Of a stretch of 64,000 nt of DNA, positions 1-10,375 are shown one piece after another. Numbering within the stretch: the first letter of the stretch is position 1; the number at the start of each line of letters is the position of its first letter. The stretch is from positions 1,116,001 through 1,180,000 of the forward strand of contig NZ_NIRS01000001.1 of NCBI RefSeq assembly GCF_002934665.1. The letters are read 5' to 3'. Source of the DNA: Pseudomonas laurylsulfatiphila (GTDB taxonomy: Bacteria > Pseudomonadota > Gammaproteobacteria > Pseudomonadales > Pseudomonadaceae). The position numbers were made by a program, and so were the translations under genes. The notes below the pieces were generated by a model that was given only the letters and a program-made list of their open reading frames with translations, ran no database searches and was not told the origin of the DNA.

Positions 1-314
1 CGCAGGAAGTGGTGGGCTCGATGAACAACAGCCATCGCCAGGCCCAGGGCAGTGTCGAGCAGGTTGGCCAGGCCGTGACCGCGCTGCGCCAGATCGGCGA
101 CGCGGTGACCGTGATCAACGACATGAACATGCAGATCGCCAGCGCCGCCGAAGAGCAAAGCGCGGTGGCCGAGGAGATCAACAACAACGTGGCGACCATT
201 CGCGACGTGACCGAGTCGCTGTCGGGCCAGGCCAATGAGTCGGCACGGGTCAGCCAGTCGCTCAACAGCCTGGCGAACCAGCAGCAGAGTCTGATGGACC
301 AGTTCCGCGTTTAA
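1..314 (+). CDS. Methyl-accepting chemotaxis protein, C-terminal fragment
   Basis: Only the last ~104 residues are in the window; the gene continues upstream of base 1. The visible part is a long Ala/Gln/Glu/Ser-rich helix with the heptad pattern of the MCP cytoplasmic signalling hairpin. It includes the stretch [14 protein letters not shown] followed by NNNV, typical of the descending helix after the CheA/CheW-binding tip. The protein would signal from a membrane receptor to the CheA kinase. The ligand-binding domain lies outside the window, so the ligand is unknown. It ends with TAA and is followed by a REPIN. Confidence 0.9.
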   Translation, partial: QEVVGSMNNSHRQAQGSVEQVGQAVTALRQIGDAVTVINDMNMQIASAAEEQSAVAEEINNNVATIRDVTESLSGQANESARVSQSLNSLANQQQSLMDQFRV

Positions 315-338
315 GCCTTGCTGGTCGAACAAAATACC

Positions 339-428
339 TGTGGGAGCGAGCTTGCTCGCGATGGTGGTGGGTCAGACAACATTTTTGTTGATTGACACTC
401 CGCCATCGCGAGCAAGCTCGCTCCCACA
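339..428. repeat. REPIN, 90-bp class (TGTGGG arms)
   Basis: Two inverted REP arms, TGTGGGAGCGAGCTTGCTCG and its complement ending CTCCCACA, enclose a short spacer. It lies in the gap between the chemotaxis receptor and the MHS transporter and can form a long hairpin. Elements like this are moved in trans by RAYT transposases; none is in this window. Confidence 0.9.
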
Positions 429-630
429 TTTTTTTCTGCGCACGGCTCAATGAAATGGTGGCAAGTGGATATCTGCCGCAAGCCGATTATGCTTCATGGA
501 ACCTTGCAGCTTTTTCTGGCGTCAACTTGAATGCAAGCCACGTAATCCGATGACTTCAGCCCCAGGGCCTGGGTACGGCAAGTGTTGGTGAGAACTCCGG
601 CCTACAACAAGAGCAAAACGGAGAAGACTC

Positions 631-2307
<1,677 letters not shown>

Positions 2308-2340
2308 CCCGGGGAACCTCACAAGAGCAGTGACATTCAA

Positions 2341-2430
2341 TGTGGGAGCGAGCCTGCTCGCGAAGACGGCAGCACATTCACTATCAATGTGACTGGCAGG
2401 CCGCTTTCGCGAGCAGGCCCGCTCCCACAG
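2341..2430. repeat. REPIN, 90-bp class
   Basis: Arms TGTGGGAGCGAGCCTGCTCG and the complementary CTCCCACA end lie between the convergent transporter and sensor-kinase genes. The right arm carries a substitution (GCAGGCCCGCTC), so pairing is slightly imperfect. Confidence 0.88.
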
Positions 2431-2446
2431 GGTTCCCGGTATGGCT

Positions 2447-3763
2447 TCAAGTGTGTCTGGGCAATTCGATGACAACCTTCAACCCGCCCCACTCGCTTTC
2501 CAGCAACGACAGTTTCCCGCCCCAGCTATCGACGATGTCGCGCACGATGCCAAGTCCCAGGCCATGCCCATGAGTCTGCTCATCCAGCCGCGTCCCTCGG
2601 CCAAACACCTGATCGCGACGCTCTTCGGGAATGCCCGGGCCGTCATCCTCCACACTGAGTTCAAACCCGTTCGCCAACTCGGCGACACTCACGCGAACCT
2701 CGGCATCCGCCCATTTGCAGGCGTTATCCAGCAGGTTGCCCAACAGCTCCAGCAGGTCTTCACGATCCCAGGGCAATTGCAGGCCGGCCGGAGCGCGGTA
2801 GCTCAGCGCCAGGTGTTCGCCATGGATCATGTTCAGGGTTGCCAGCAGGCCGGGGAGTTCGGCATCGCAATCAAACAGCGCGCCCGGCAACGCATCACCG
2901 GATAACCGCGCACGATTGAGTTCCCGATTGAGCCGTTGCTCGACCTGATGCAGTTGTTCCTTGAAGGTCTTGCGCAGCTGCGGGTGCGCCTCAAGCTGCT
3001 CGCTCGAGGCCAGGCTCAACAGCACCGCCAGCGGTGTTTTCAACGCGTGGCCGAGGTTGCCCAGGGCATTGCGTGAGCGCTTGAGGCTGTCCTCGGTGTG
3101 GGCCAGCAAGTGGTTGATCTGCGCCACCAGTGGCTCCAGCTCCAGCGGTACCTGATCATCGAGTTGCGAGCGCTGGCCCTGTTGCAATTGCGCGATCTGC
3201 TCGCGGGCCTGTTCCAGCGGACGCAAGGCGCGGCGCACGGTAATCCGTTGCAGCAACAGAATCAGCAGCAGCCCGGTCAAACCCAGGCCCAACCCGAGCT
3301 GTTGCACGCGCCGGAAGCTTTCGCGTATCGGCGTGTAATCCTCGGCGACACTGATGGAGATCGGCAACCCCAGGCGTCGATAGTCCGTACGCAGCACCAG
3401 CAACTGTTGCCCTTCCGGCCCCAGTTGCAGATCGTCGTGCAGGCCGGGGTGATCGAGCGCCGGCAGTTCCTGATCCCATAACGAACGGGAACGCCAATGA
3501 CCATCGGTGAAATCGATGCGGAAATAATGCCCGGAAAACGGCCGCTGATAGGCCGGCGACAGACGTCGCTCATCCAGTTGCAAGCCTTGCGGCCCACGCA
3601 CCAGCGCCGCCAGCAGGCTCTCACTGTCATTGCGCAACCCGGCTTCGAGGTAGCGCTGCAAACCCATTTCGAACAGCCACAGGCTGGTTTGCGCCAGCAC
3701 CAGGCCAACGACCACCATCACGCTGATCAGGCCCAGGCTCAAGCGACGCTGGATCGATCTCAC
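2447..3763 (-). CDS. Sensor histidine kinase of an OmpR-type two-component system
   Basis: 438-residue membrane sensor kinase. A first membrane segment lies near residues 8-30 and a second near 150-172 ([16 protein letters not shown]), bracketing a periplasmic sensor region of ~120 residues. The H-box is [14 protein letters not shown], a PhoQ-like variant. The N-box is [13 protein letters not shown], the G1 box [11 protein letters not shown] and the G2 box HGHGLGLGI, so the kinase looks intact. Its start overlaps the stop of the upstream response regulator by 4 bases, indicating translational coupling. The signal sensed is unknown; a cation or envelope stress is plausible given the PepSY protein in the same operon. 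Confidence 0.93.
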   Translation of the reverse strand: MRSIQRRLSLGLISVMVVVGLVLAQTSLWLFEMGLQRYLEAGLRNDSESLLAALVRGPQGLQLDERRLSPAYQRPFSGHYFRIDFTDGHWRSRSLWDQELPALDHPGLHDDLQLGPEGQQLLVLRTDYRRLGLPISISVAEDYTPIRESFRRVQQLGLGLGLTGLLLILLLQRITVRRALRPLEQAREQIAQLQQGQRSQLDDQVPLELEPLVAQINHLLAHTEDSLKRSRNALGNLGHALKTPLAVLLSLASSEQLEAHPQLRKTFKEQLHQVEQRLNRELNRARLSGDALPGALFDCDAELPGLLATLNMIHGEHLALSYRAPAGLQLPWDREDLLELLGNLLDNACKWADAEVRVSVAELANGFELSVEDDGPGIPEERRDQVFGRGTRLDEQTHGHGLGLGIVRDIVDSWGGKLSLLESEWGGLKVVIELPRHT

Positions 3764-4428
3764 CGGGCTTGCCCGCCGAACAGGTAGCCCTGGCCACGAC
3801 GGGTTTCGATCACGCTTTTGCCGAGCTTGCGGCGCAAATGGTTGACGTGGACCTCCAGCACATTGGAATCGCGCTCGGTTTCACCGTCGTAGAGGTGTTC
3901 GGCGAGGTGGCTTTTGGAGAGGATCCGCTCGGGGTGCAGCATGAAATAACGCAACAGGCGAAACTCCGCGGCGGTCAGCTGAATGTCCGCACCGTCGCGG
4001 ACAACGCACTGGCGACCTTCGTCCAGGTGCAGCCCGGCGGCCTGGAGCGTCGGCTGGTTGACCTGGCCATGGGAGCGGCGCAGCAACGCCTGGATGCGCA
4101 AAAACAGCTCTTCGGGATGAAAGGGTTTGGTCAGGTAATCGTCGGCGCCGGCCTTGAGGCCTTCGATGCGTTCGGCCCAGGAATCCCGGGCCGTGAGGAT
4201 CAGCACCGGCGTGGCCAGCCCTGCTGCGCGCCATTGCGCCAGCACCTCAAGCCCCGGCACGCCCGGCAAGCCGAGATCGAGGATGATCAGGTCGTAAGGT
4301 TCAGTGCTGCCCTGATGCACCGCGTCGCGACCGTCGGCCAGCCAGTCCACCGCATACCCCTGGCGGTTGAGACCGGCCAGCAGTTCGTCGGCCAGGGGCA
4401 CATGGTCTTCCACCAGAAGCAAACGCAT
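3760..4428 (-). CDS. OmpR/PhoP-family response regulator
   Basis: 222 residues. The N-terminal receiver has an acidic pair at residues 7-8 (VED), phospho-acceptor Asp near 51 ([10 protein letters not shown]), the Thr of LILTARD and the Lys of [10 protein letters not shown]. The C-terminal winged-helix DNA-binding domain ends [16 protein letters not shown] followed by [14 protein letters not shown]. It is the cognate partner of the downstream kinase, with a 4-base ATGA overlap, and follows the PepSY gene by 3 bases. Targets are unknown; autoregulation of this three-gene operon is likely but not shown. Confidence 0.95.
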   Translation of the reverse strand: MRLLLVEDHVPLADELLAGLNRQGYAVDWLADGRDAVHQGSTEPYDLIILDLGLPGVPGLEVLAQWRAAGLATPVLILTARDSWAERIEGLKAGADDYLTKPFHPEELFLRIQALLRRSHGQVNQPTLQAAGLHLDEGRQCVVRDGADIQLTAAEFRLLRYFMLHPERILSKSHLAEHLYDGETERDSNVLEVHVNHLRRKLGKSVIETRRGQGYLFGGQAR

Positions 4429-4431
4429 GGA

Positions 4432-4752
4432 TCAGTCTTCCTTGTCTTTCAATAATCGGCCGTCAGTCGCATCGATGTGCAGCTCACGGACCACGCCTTC
4501 GGGCGTCAGCAGTTCGACATCATAAAGGTAGATGTCGTGCTTCTCTTCGAGTTCGGCTTCCAGCAGTTTTGCGCCGGGGTAGCGATCCATCGCTTGCTGC
4601 AACAGCTGCTCCAGCGGCAGGATCACGCCCTGTTGACGCAGGCGCAGGGCTTCATCCTGATCCAGGTCGCGGGCCATCACTGCCGAGCAAAATGCCAGAA
4701 GCAGCAGCGCCATCCTGCGTGCGAAACATCGATTGAGTAGAAACACCTTCAT
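4432..4752 (-). CDS. PepSY-domain periplasmic protein
   Basis: Small exported protein of 106 residues using the ATG at 4752, which begins MKVFLLNRCFARRM, then a hydrophobic signal segment ending near AVMA. The remainder is one PepSY-type domain (LEQLLQQAMDRYPGAKLLEAELE, then YLYDVELLTPEGVVRELHIDATDGRLL). Such proteins commonly precede OmpR-type two-component genes in Pseudomonas and may modulate the sensor or be a regulated target. It is the first gene of the operon with the response regulator and kinase. A longer in-frame start exists but would add residues ahead of the signal peptide. Confidence 0.88.
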   Translation of the reverse strand: MKVFLLNRCFARRMALLLLAFCSAVMARDLDQDEALRLRQQGVILPLEQLLQQAMDRYPGAKLLEAELEEKHDIYLYDVELLTPEGVVRELHIDATDGRLLKDKED

Positions 4753-5124
4753 TACGAATCCTGATGATCCTTGAGTCACTGCCCGCTGACCGGGTCTAAT
4801 TCCAGAACCCGGTCGATACCTTGCTGCCGATTACCGGGATACCTGGCCAGTGCGAGTGGTGTGAGCTTCTCGAAAGCGACAATGGTACCAGCGTTGCGTC
4901 GGGGGGCCAGGCGAGCCACCTTAACCCGCTGAACTTAATTGAAACTGAATTGCCATCATTGGCCACACCGCATCCCTGTAGGAGCGAGCCTGCTCGCGAT
5001 GGACCTTGGAACGCCGCGAGGTGTCAGGTTGCCAGCGTAATCGTTGACGACCATCGCGAGCAGGCTCACTCCTACAGGGGATGTGGTGTTTATAATTCCC
5101 CGCTTGCCAACATTCGAGACCGGT
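4753..5124. other. Divergent intergenic region with REPIN
   Basis: This 372-base gap separates the PepSY gene (leftward) from the patatin gene (rightward) and must hold both promoters. Apart from the REPIN at 4977-5077, I see no gene and no confident promoter or operator. Confidence 0.5.
4977..5077. repeat. REPIN, 100-bp class (TGTAGG arms)
   Basis: The left arm is TGTAGGAGCGAGCCTGCTCG and the right arm ends CTCACTCCTACA. The spacer contains GCGTAATCGTTGACGACCAT, shared with the other ~100-base elements of this window. It ends ~47 bases before the patatin start codon. Confidence 0.88.
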
Positions 5125-6204
5125 ATGACGGCCATCCACATCAAGTTTCCTTCCCTGACCCTCAAGGCTGGTCCGCGGGCGTTTGCGCGCATCCGTGAAA
5201 GCGGCTTGAACGCCGCCGAGGTCGGCACCCTGCCCGGTGCGGCGGGCGGTCCGAAGGCGCTGGGGATTCAAGGGCTGGACCTGGCGCTGTTCGGCGAGTG
5301 GCTGCCGGCGACACCGCGGGAGCGCTCGCTGATTGGTGCATCGGTGGGCTCCTGGCGCTTCGCCAGCGCCTGCCTGCCGGACGCCGCCGAGGGCATCCGG
5401 CGTCTCGGGCAGCTGTACACCGAGCAAAACTTTGCCAAGGGCGTGACCATGGCGCAAATCAGCCAGAGCTCGCGGCGCATGCTCGATGACCTGCTCGACG
5501 GTCGTGATGCCTCGATCCTCGGCAACAGCGCTTACCGCCTGAACATCATGGTGGTCAAAAGCCACGGCCTGCTCGCCGACGACCATCGCGGTCGCTTGGG
5601 GCTGGGGCTGTCCTCGGTCATCGCCGACAACCTGCGCGGCCGGGCGCGGCTGGCCCGGCACTTCGAACGCCTGATCATCCACGACCCCCGCCTGGCGCCG
5701 CCGGTCGACGCCTTGAACGACTTCCCGTCGCGCTTCGTCGCCCTCAATGCCGGCAATTTGCGCCAGGCCCTGCTGGCTTCGGGCTCGATCCCGATGGTCA
5801 TGGAAGGCGTGCGCGACCTGCCGGGCGCCGGCGCCGGCACCTTCCGCGACGGCGGTCTGCTGGACTATCACCTGGACCTGCCCTACAGCGGCGATGACAT
5901 CGTGCTCTACCCACATTTCACCGACCGGGTGATTCCCGGCTGGTTCGACAAGACCCTGCCATGGCGCCGCGCCTGCCCGGCCCGCTTGCAAAACGTGCTG
6001 CTGCTGGCCCCGTCGAAGGAATACCTGGCGCGCCTGCCCTACGGCAAACTGCCGGACCGTAACGACTTCAAGCGCTTCATGGGCGACGCCCCGAGCCGGC
6101 AGAAATACTGGCGTACGACGATGGATGAAAGCCGCCGCATGGGCGACGAATTCCTCGAACTGGCCGCCAACGGTCGCCTCGGCGAGCGCTTGCTGACCCT
6201 TTAG
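5125..6204 (+). CDS. Patatin-like phospholipase
   Basis: 359 residues with the features of a bacterial patatin-fold lipid acyl hydrolase. There is a glycine-rich oxyanion segment (TLPGAAGGPKALG), the nucleophile elbow G-A-S-V-G (LIGASVGSW, Ser ~74) and the catalytic Asp in RDGGLLDYH. Patatins use a Ser-Asp dyad to cleave acyl chains from lipids. There is no signal peptide, so it is probably cytosolic or delivered by another route. The ATG at 5125 is chosen because an upstream in-frame start would read through the REPIN arm. Substrate unknown. Confidence 0.85.
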   Translation: MTAIHIKFPSLTLKAGPRAFARIRESGLNAAEVGTLPGAAGGPKALGIQGLDLALFGEWLPATPRERSLIGASVGSWRFASACLPDAAEGIRRLGQLYTEQNFAKGVTMAQISQSSRRMLDDLLDGRDASILGNSAYRLNIMVVKSHGLLADDHRGRLGLGLSSVIADNLRGRARLARHFERLIIHDPRLAPPVDALNDFPSRFVALNAGNLRQALLASGSIPMVMEGVRDLPGAGAGTFRDGGLLDYHLDLPYSGDDIVLYPHFTDRVIPGWFDKTLPWRRACPARLQNVLLLAPSKEYLARLPYGKLPDRNDFKRFMGDAPSRQKYWRTTMDESRRMGDEFLELAANGRLGERLLTL

Positions 6205-6279
6205 TCAGGACAAACTGGTAAACTCGCCGCCTGCCCGAATCGCTGCGGCGAACGCCACCTGAACAGAGCTGAAAACACT

Positions 6280-6636
6280 GTGGAAATCTTCAAGGAATTT
6301 ACTTTCGAATCCGCCCACCGCCTGCCCCACGTCCCGGACGGCCACAAGTGCGGGCGCCTGCACGGTCACTCGTTCAAAGTGGCGATCCATTTGAGCGGCG
6401 ATCTTGATCCGCACACCGGCTGGATCCGCGACTTCTCCGAGATCAAGGCGATCTTCAAGCCGCTGTACGAGCGTCTGGACCACAACTACCTGAACGACAT
6501 TCCCGGCCTGGAAAACCCGACCAGTGAAGTGCTGGCCAAGTTTATCTGGAATGAGATGAAGCCCCTGCTGCCGGAGCTCAGTGCGATTCGTATCCACGAA
6601 ACCTGCACCAGCGGTTGCATCTATCGCGGCGAATAA
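6280..6636 (+). CDS. queD: 6-carboxy-5,6,7,8-tetrahydropterin synthase QueD
   Basis: 118-residue enzyme of queuosine (7-deazaguanine) biosynthesis, converting 7,8-dihydroneopterin triphosphate to 6-carboxytetrahydropterin in the cytosol. Zinc ligands are His13 (SAHRLP), His28 and His30 (RLHGHSF), with the catalytic Cys24 (HKCGRLHGH). The C-terminal motif [11 protein letters not shown] carries the pterin-anchoring Glu. Length and motifs match the family exactly. The start codon is GTG. A rho-independent terminator follows after the REPIN. Confidence 0.96.
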   Translation: MEIFKEFTFESAHRLPHVPDGHKCGRLHGHSFKVAIHLSGDLDPHTGWIRDFSEIKAIFKPLYERLDHNYLNDIPGLENPTSEVLAKFIWNEMKPLLPELSAIRIHETCTSGCIYRGE

Positions 6637-6650
6637 AGACACCGCCCCCT

Positions 6651-6750
6651 TGTAGGAGCGAGCTTGCTCGCGATGGACGCCAGAGCACCGCGGGCTGCCA
6701 GATACCACGCGTAATCGTTGACGTTCTTCGCAAGCAAGCTCGCTCCTACA
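6651..6750. repeat. REPIN, 100-bp class
   Basis: Arms TGTAGGAGCGAGCTTGCTCG and complement (AGCTCGCTCCTACA), with the internal GCGTAATCGTTGACG stretch, lie between queD and its terminator. Confidence 0.88.
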
Positions 6751-6768
6751 GTTGGTCAGAGAAATAAA

Positions 6769-6794
6769 GAACAGCCTTCATCGGCTGTTTTTTT
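6769..6794 (+). terminator. Rho-independent terminator
   Basis: Stem AACAGCC / GGCTGTT with a 6-base loop is followed by an uninterrupted T run. It should end the queD transcript just before the hydrolase gene. Confidence 0.85.
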
Positions 6795-6838
6795 ATGCCT
6801 ATGCTTTTTGCCTCTTCCCCCACCAAGAGGACAAGCCC

Positions 6839-7669
6839 ATGACTGACTGGCCACTGCCCCAGACCTATCGCTTCAAAGGGCACGCCGTGCGCTACGCCGT
6901 GCGCGGCGATGGCCCGCCGCTGGTGTTCGTGCATGGCACGCCCTTCTCCTCCTGTGTCTGGCACCGGATTGCCCCGCACTTCATCACCACGCACCGGGTG
7001 CACTATTTCGATTTGCTGGGCTACGGGCAATCCGAGAAAGTCGATGGTGACGTGTCCCTGGGTGTGCAGAACGAGTTGCTGTCACAGTTGCTGGAGCATT
7101 GGGGCCTGGATCGCCCCGACGTGGTGGCCCACGACTTCGGCGGCGCCACCGCCCTGCGCACACACCTGCTCAACGGCAAGGATTACCGCAGCCTGACGCT
7201 GATCGATCCGGTGTCGTTGACGCCCTGGGGTTCGCCATTCGTGCAGCATGTGCGCCAGCATGAAGCGGCGTTCAGCGGATTGCCCGATTACATTCAGCGC
7301 GCCATCGTGCCGACCTATATTCGCGGGGCCATCCAGCGCGACATCCCCGACGCCGAACTCGCCCCCTACGTTCAGCCGTGGCTGGGGGAGCCGGGGCAAG
7401 CGGCGTTCTACCGGCAGATCGCGCAGATGGACGAGCGTTATACCCGTGAGGCCGAAGGCTTGTACCCGACGATGCGCTGCCCGGTGCAGATTCTCTGGGG
7501 TGAAGACGATCAGTGGATTCCCGTCGAACGCGGGCGGGCCTTGCAGCAGATGATTCCCGGCGCGCAGTTCCATCCGATACCCAACGCCGGTCATCTGGTT
7601 CAGGAAGATGCGCCCGAAGCCATAGTCGCAGCGCTGATGCGTTTTCTGCCCCTGCAACAATCCTCCTGA
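6839..7669 (+). CDS. Alpha/beta hydrolase with Asp nucleophile (haloalkane dehalogenase / epoxide hydrolase type)
   Basis: 276-residue alpha/beta-hydrolase. The oxyanion-hole motif is HGTPFSS. The nucleophile elbow is VAHDFGGATAL, with Asp instead of Ser, as in haloalkane dehalogenases and epoxide hydrolases. The acid is likely in LWGEDDQWIP and the His in PNAGHLVQED. The Asp nucleophile argues for an ester intermediate rather than a serine esterase; the substrate cannot be read. ATG 6839 has AGAGGA upstream. It is a single gene between the queD terminator and a REPIN. Confidence 0.85.
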   Translation: MTDWPLPQTYRFKGHAVRYAVRGDGPPLVFVHGTPFSSCVWHRIAPHFITTHRVHYFDLLGYGQSEKVDGDVSLGVQNELLSQLLEHWGLDRPDVVAHDFGGATALRTHLLNGKDYRSLTLIDPVSLTPWGSPFVQHVRQHEAAFSGLPDYIQRAIVPTYIRGAIQRDIPDAELAPYVQPWLGEPGQAAFYRQIAQMDERYTREAEGLYPTMRCPVQILWGEDDQWIPVERGRALQQMIPGAQFHPIPNAGHLVQEDAPEAIVAALMRFLPLQQSS

Positions 7670-7684
7670 ACAAACCCAATCCCC

Positions 7685-7773
7685 TGTGGGAGCGAGCCTG
7701 CTCGCGAAGACAATGTCACCTCCGACATCGAATTGGCTGACACACCGCCTTCGCGAGCAGGCTCGCTCCCACA
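7685..7773. repeat. REPIN, 90-bp class
   Basis: Arms TGTGGGAGCGAGCCTGCTCG and GCTCGCTCCCACA are separated by ~40 bases between the hydrolase and codA. Confidence 0.9.
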
Positions 7774-7858
7774 TTGGATCAATGTCACTGGCGGGGACCG
7801 CCGTTGGCGAGCTAACGTAGAGATATTGCCTACACGAATCGCTAAAAGGACTCGCCCG

Positions 7859-9103
7859 ATGCACATCATCAACGCCCGTCTGCGCAACCAGGAAGGCCTG
7901 CATGAGTTGAACCTGGAAAACGGCCTGATCAGCAGCATCGCCCGCCAGATCGAGGCCCCGACCCTGGGCCCTGGCGACCTGGATGCCGGCGGCAATCTGG
8001 TGGTGCCGCCCTTTGTCGAGCCGCACATCCACCTCGACGCCACCCTCACCGCCGGCGAGCCGCGCTGGAACATGAGCGGTACGCTGTTCGAAGGCATCGA
8101 GTGCTGGGGCGAGCGCAAGGCGACCATCACCCAGGAAGACACCAAGACCCGCGCCAAAAAAACCATCCAGGCCCTCGCCGCCCACGGCATCCAGCATGTG
8201 CGCACCCACGTCGACGTCACCGACCCGCAACTGACCGCGCTCAAGGCGATGCTCGAAGTGCGCGAGGAAAGCCGGCACCTGGTCGACCTGCAAATCGTCG
8301 CGTTCCCTCAGGAAGGCATCGAGTCGTACCGCAATGGTCGCGAGTTGATGGAAGAGGCGATCCGCATGGGGGCGGACGTGGTCGGTGGCATTCCGCATTT
8401 CGAGTACACCCGCGACCAGGGTGTCAGCTCGGTGAAGTTCCTCATGGACCTGGCCGAACGCAGCGGTTGCCTGGTCGACGTGCATTGCGACGAAACCGAC
8501 GACCCGCATTCACGCTTTCTCGAAGTGCTCGCCGAAGAGGCCCGCAGCCGCGACATGGGTTCGCGGGTCACGGCCAGCCACACCACGGCCATGGGCTCCT
8601 ACGACAACGCTTACTGCGCCAAACTGTTTCGCCTGCTCGGGCATTCGGGGATCAGCTTTGTCTCCTGCCCCACCGAAAGCATCCACCTGCAAGGTCGCTT
8701 CGACAACTTCCCGAAACGCCGGGGCGTGACCCGGGTCAACGAGTTGCTGGAAGCGGGCATGAACGTGTGCTTCGGCCAGGACTCCATCGTCGATCCGTGG
8801 TACCCGCTGGGCAATGGCAACATTCTGCGGGTGCTCGAGGCCGGGCTGCACATCTGCCACATGCTCGGTTATCGCAACCTGCAAAGCGCGCTGGACCTGG
8901 TGACGGACAACAGCGCCAGGGCCATGAACCTCGGCGAGCGCTATGGCCTGGAACGCGGGCGGCCGGCGAACCTGCTGATTCTGTCGGCGGAGAGTGATTA
9001 CGAAGTGATCCGCAGCCAGGGGTTGCCGTTGTACTCGGTGCGCGAGGGCAAGGTGTTGATGAAGCGGACGATGCCGGTGGTGGAGTTCGCTGATCTGAGC
9101 TGA
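7859..9103 (+). CDS. codA: Cytosine deaminase
   Basis: 414-residue amidohydrolase-fold enzyme that hydrolyses cytosine to uracil and ammonia (pyrimidine salvage). Metal-binding His56 and His58 are in VEPHIHLDATL. Further active-site motifs are DVHCDETDD, VTASHTTAMGSY and CFGQDSIVDPWYPLG, the last with the conserved Asp of CodA. Length agrees with the family. The start at 7859 has AAAAGGA upstream; an earlier in-frame start would lie inside the REPIN. No codB permease is adjacent. A related isocytosine or creatinine-type deaminase is the main alternative. Confidence 0.92.
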   Translation: MHIINARLRNQEGLHELNLENGLISSIARQIEAPTLGPGDLDAGGNLVVPPFVEPHIHLDATLTAGEPRWNMSGTLFEGIECWGERKATITQEDTKTRAKKTIQALAAHGIQHVRTHVDVTDPQLTALKAMLEVREESRHLVDLQIVAFPQEGIESYRNGRELMEEAIRMGADVVGGIPHFEYTRDQGVSSVKFLMDLAERSGCLVDVHCDETDDPHSRFLEVLAEEARSRDMGSRVTASHTTAMGSYDNAYCAKLFRLLGHSGISFVSCPTESIHLQGRFDNFPKRRGVTRVNELLEAGMNVCFGQDSIVDPWYPLGNGNILRVLEAGLHICHMLGYRNLQSALDLVTDNSARAMNLGERYGLERGRPANLLILSAESDYEVIRSQGLPLYSVREGKVLMKRTMPVVEFADLS

Positions 9104-9128
9104 GATTTGCATTGACCCGAACTGGCCC

Positions 9129-9206
9129 CTTCGCGAGCAGGCTCGCTCCCACACTGGATTGATGTTGTTCACAAACCCCCTGTGGGAGCGAGCCTGCTCG
9201 CGAAGG
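9129..9206. repeat. Outward-facing REP pair
   Basis: A right-type arm (TCGCGAGCAGGCTCGCTC then CCACA) at 9129-9153 is followed, 27 bases later, by a left-type arm TGTGGGAGCGAGCC at 9181-9206. The arm order is opposite to a normal REPIN. It lies between the convergent codA and DapF-like genes. Confidence 0.85.
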
Positions 9207-9217
9207 CTATTTCAAAA

Positions 9218-10210
9218 TCAATCGATCATCCGAGCCGTACCAAACAGACTGACCCGACTCAATTCCCCCTGCTCCTCTTCCAGCAAGATCGGCGCCGTGC
9301 CACCCGGCATCGTCACCTTCACTTCCCCGGCCCTGACCCAACCCACGCGCCAGGCCGCACAGGCCACCGCACTGGCGCTGGTCCCCGAAGACGCCGTCGG
9401 CCCCTCGCCGCGCTCGAATACCCGCGCGGCGATGTGTCCTTCGGACAAGCGCATCGCCCATTGCAGATTGATCCCCGCCGGACAGGGTTTGCCTGCACCG
9501 ACCGGCATGGCGTAGGCAATTCGCATCAACCCTTCACCCAGCGCCGGTTCTCGCATCTGCTCGTTGCCCGGCAAGTCGTCGGCGTTTTCGACCAGCGTCA
9601 CGCAATGCGGATTGCCGACCCGCGCGAACTGGCTACGTGACCATGCGCCATTGAGTGCCGACAGCGGTTTGACGTGGCTGAGTTCGCGGCCATTCAACAG
9701 CACCGTTTCAACACCCTCGGCACTGACCGCTGATGGCCCGAAACCAGGCTGGCCAAGGTCAAGCCAGAAACCCTGCACGTCCTCGACTTCAGCGACTTTC
9801 ACCGAAGTCTGCCCCGGGGAAGGCGTGTCGGATTTATCGTGGTGAACCTTGAGCAGACAGGCTTCGTCGCGGGGTAAAAGCCCTTGGTCGCTCAACGCCT
9901 GGGAAAAAATCGTCAGCCCGTTGCCACTGCGTTCGGCCAGGGTACCGTCGGTGTTGACGATCAGCAGGTCAAAGGGTGGCGAGGACTGGAACGGTCCGAC
10001 CAGCAATCCGTCGCTGCGATGATCCTTGCTGCCGGCCGGTTGTGTGCCGGGTGCCCAGTTGCAGCAGGCTTCGATGGCCGCTGCAGCCCATGCCTGACGA
10101 GTTTGTGCTGCCAGGCTCGCCTGAGCGGGCAAGTCGATGCCCTGGCGGCGCAATTCTTCGGGCGCTACCACGATGTAAATGTTGCCCCGTGCATCGTACC
10201 TCTGCGCCAT
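9218..10210 (-). CDS. Diaminopimelate epimerase-fold protein with both catalytic cysteines replaced
   Basis: 330 residues with the two-lobed DapF architecture. The N-terminal lobe motif reads NTDGTLAERSGNGL, where DapF has Cys in M-C-G-N-G. The C-terminal lobe motif reads ERGEGPTASSGTSA, where DapF has Cys after T-A. Both positions are Ser here, so ordinary two-base epimerisation is unlikely. Other fold motifs (VGNPHCVTLVEN, INLQWA) are retained, so it is not simply a decayed gene. It may be an isomerase or dehydratase of the broader DapF/PhzF/proline-racemase fold. Divergent to an MFS gene across a 165-base gap with an inverted repeat. The true DapF should be elsewhere. Confidence 0.72.
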   Translation of the reverse strand: MAQRYDARGNIYIVVAPEELRRQGIDLPAQASLAAQTRQAWAAAAIEACCNWAPGTQPAGSKDHRSDGLLVGPFQSSPPFDLLIVNTDGTLAERSGNGLTIFSQALSDQGLLPRDEACLLKVHHDKSDTPSPGQTSVKVAEVEDVQGFWLDLGQPGFGPSAVSAEGVETVLLNGRELSHVKPLSALNGAWSRSQFARVGNPHCVTLVENADDLPGNEQMREPALGEGLMRIAYAMPVGAGKPCPAGINLQWAMRLSEGHIAARVFERGEGPTASSGTSASAVACAAWRVGWVRAGEVKVTMPGGTAPILLEEEQGELSRVSLFGTARMID

Positions 10211-10309
10211 GGCGCCCTCCGTGTGTCATTGGAATGGCTCAACATATCGCGAAAAACAGCGGCGCTGTGCAAGGATGTCGCCCTGTTTAACCGTAAAACT
10301 TTCCGGGCA

Positions 10310-10334
10310 CTGATCGAACCCTCCTCGGTCGATC
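10310..10334. promoter_or_regulatory. Inverted repeat, candidate operator
   Basis: TGATCGA and TCGATCA, perfect 7-base arms separated by 11 bases, lie 41 bases upstream of the MFS start in the divergent gap with the DapF-like gene. Size and position fit a regulator site. No regulator gene is adjacent, so the binder is unknown. Confidence 0.4.
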
Positions 10335-10375
10335 ACTGTCCGTTGAGGACGCGACGTTTTTTGCCAGGGATTGAT

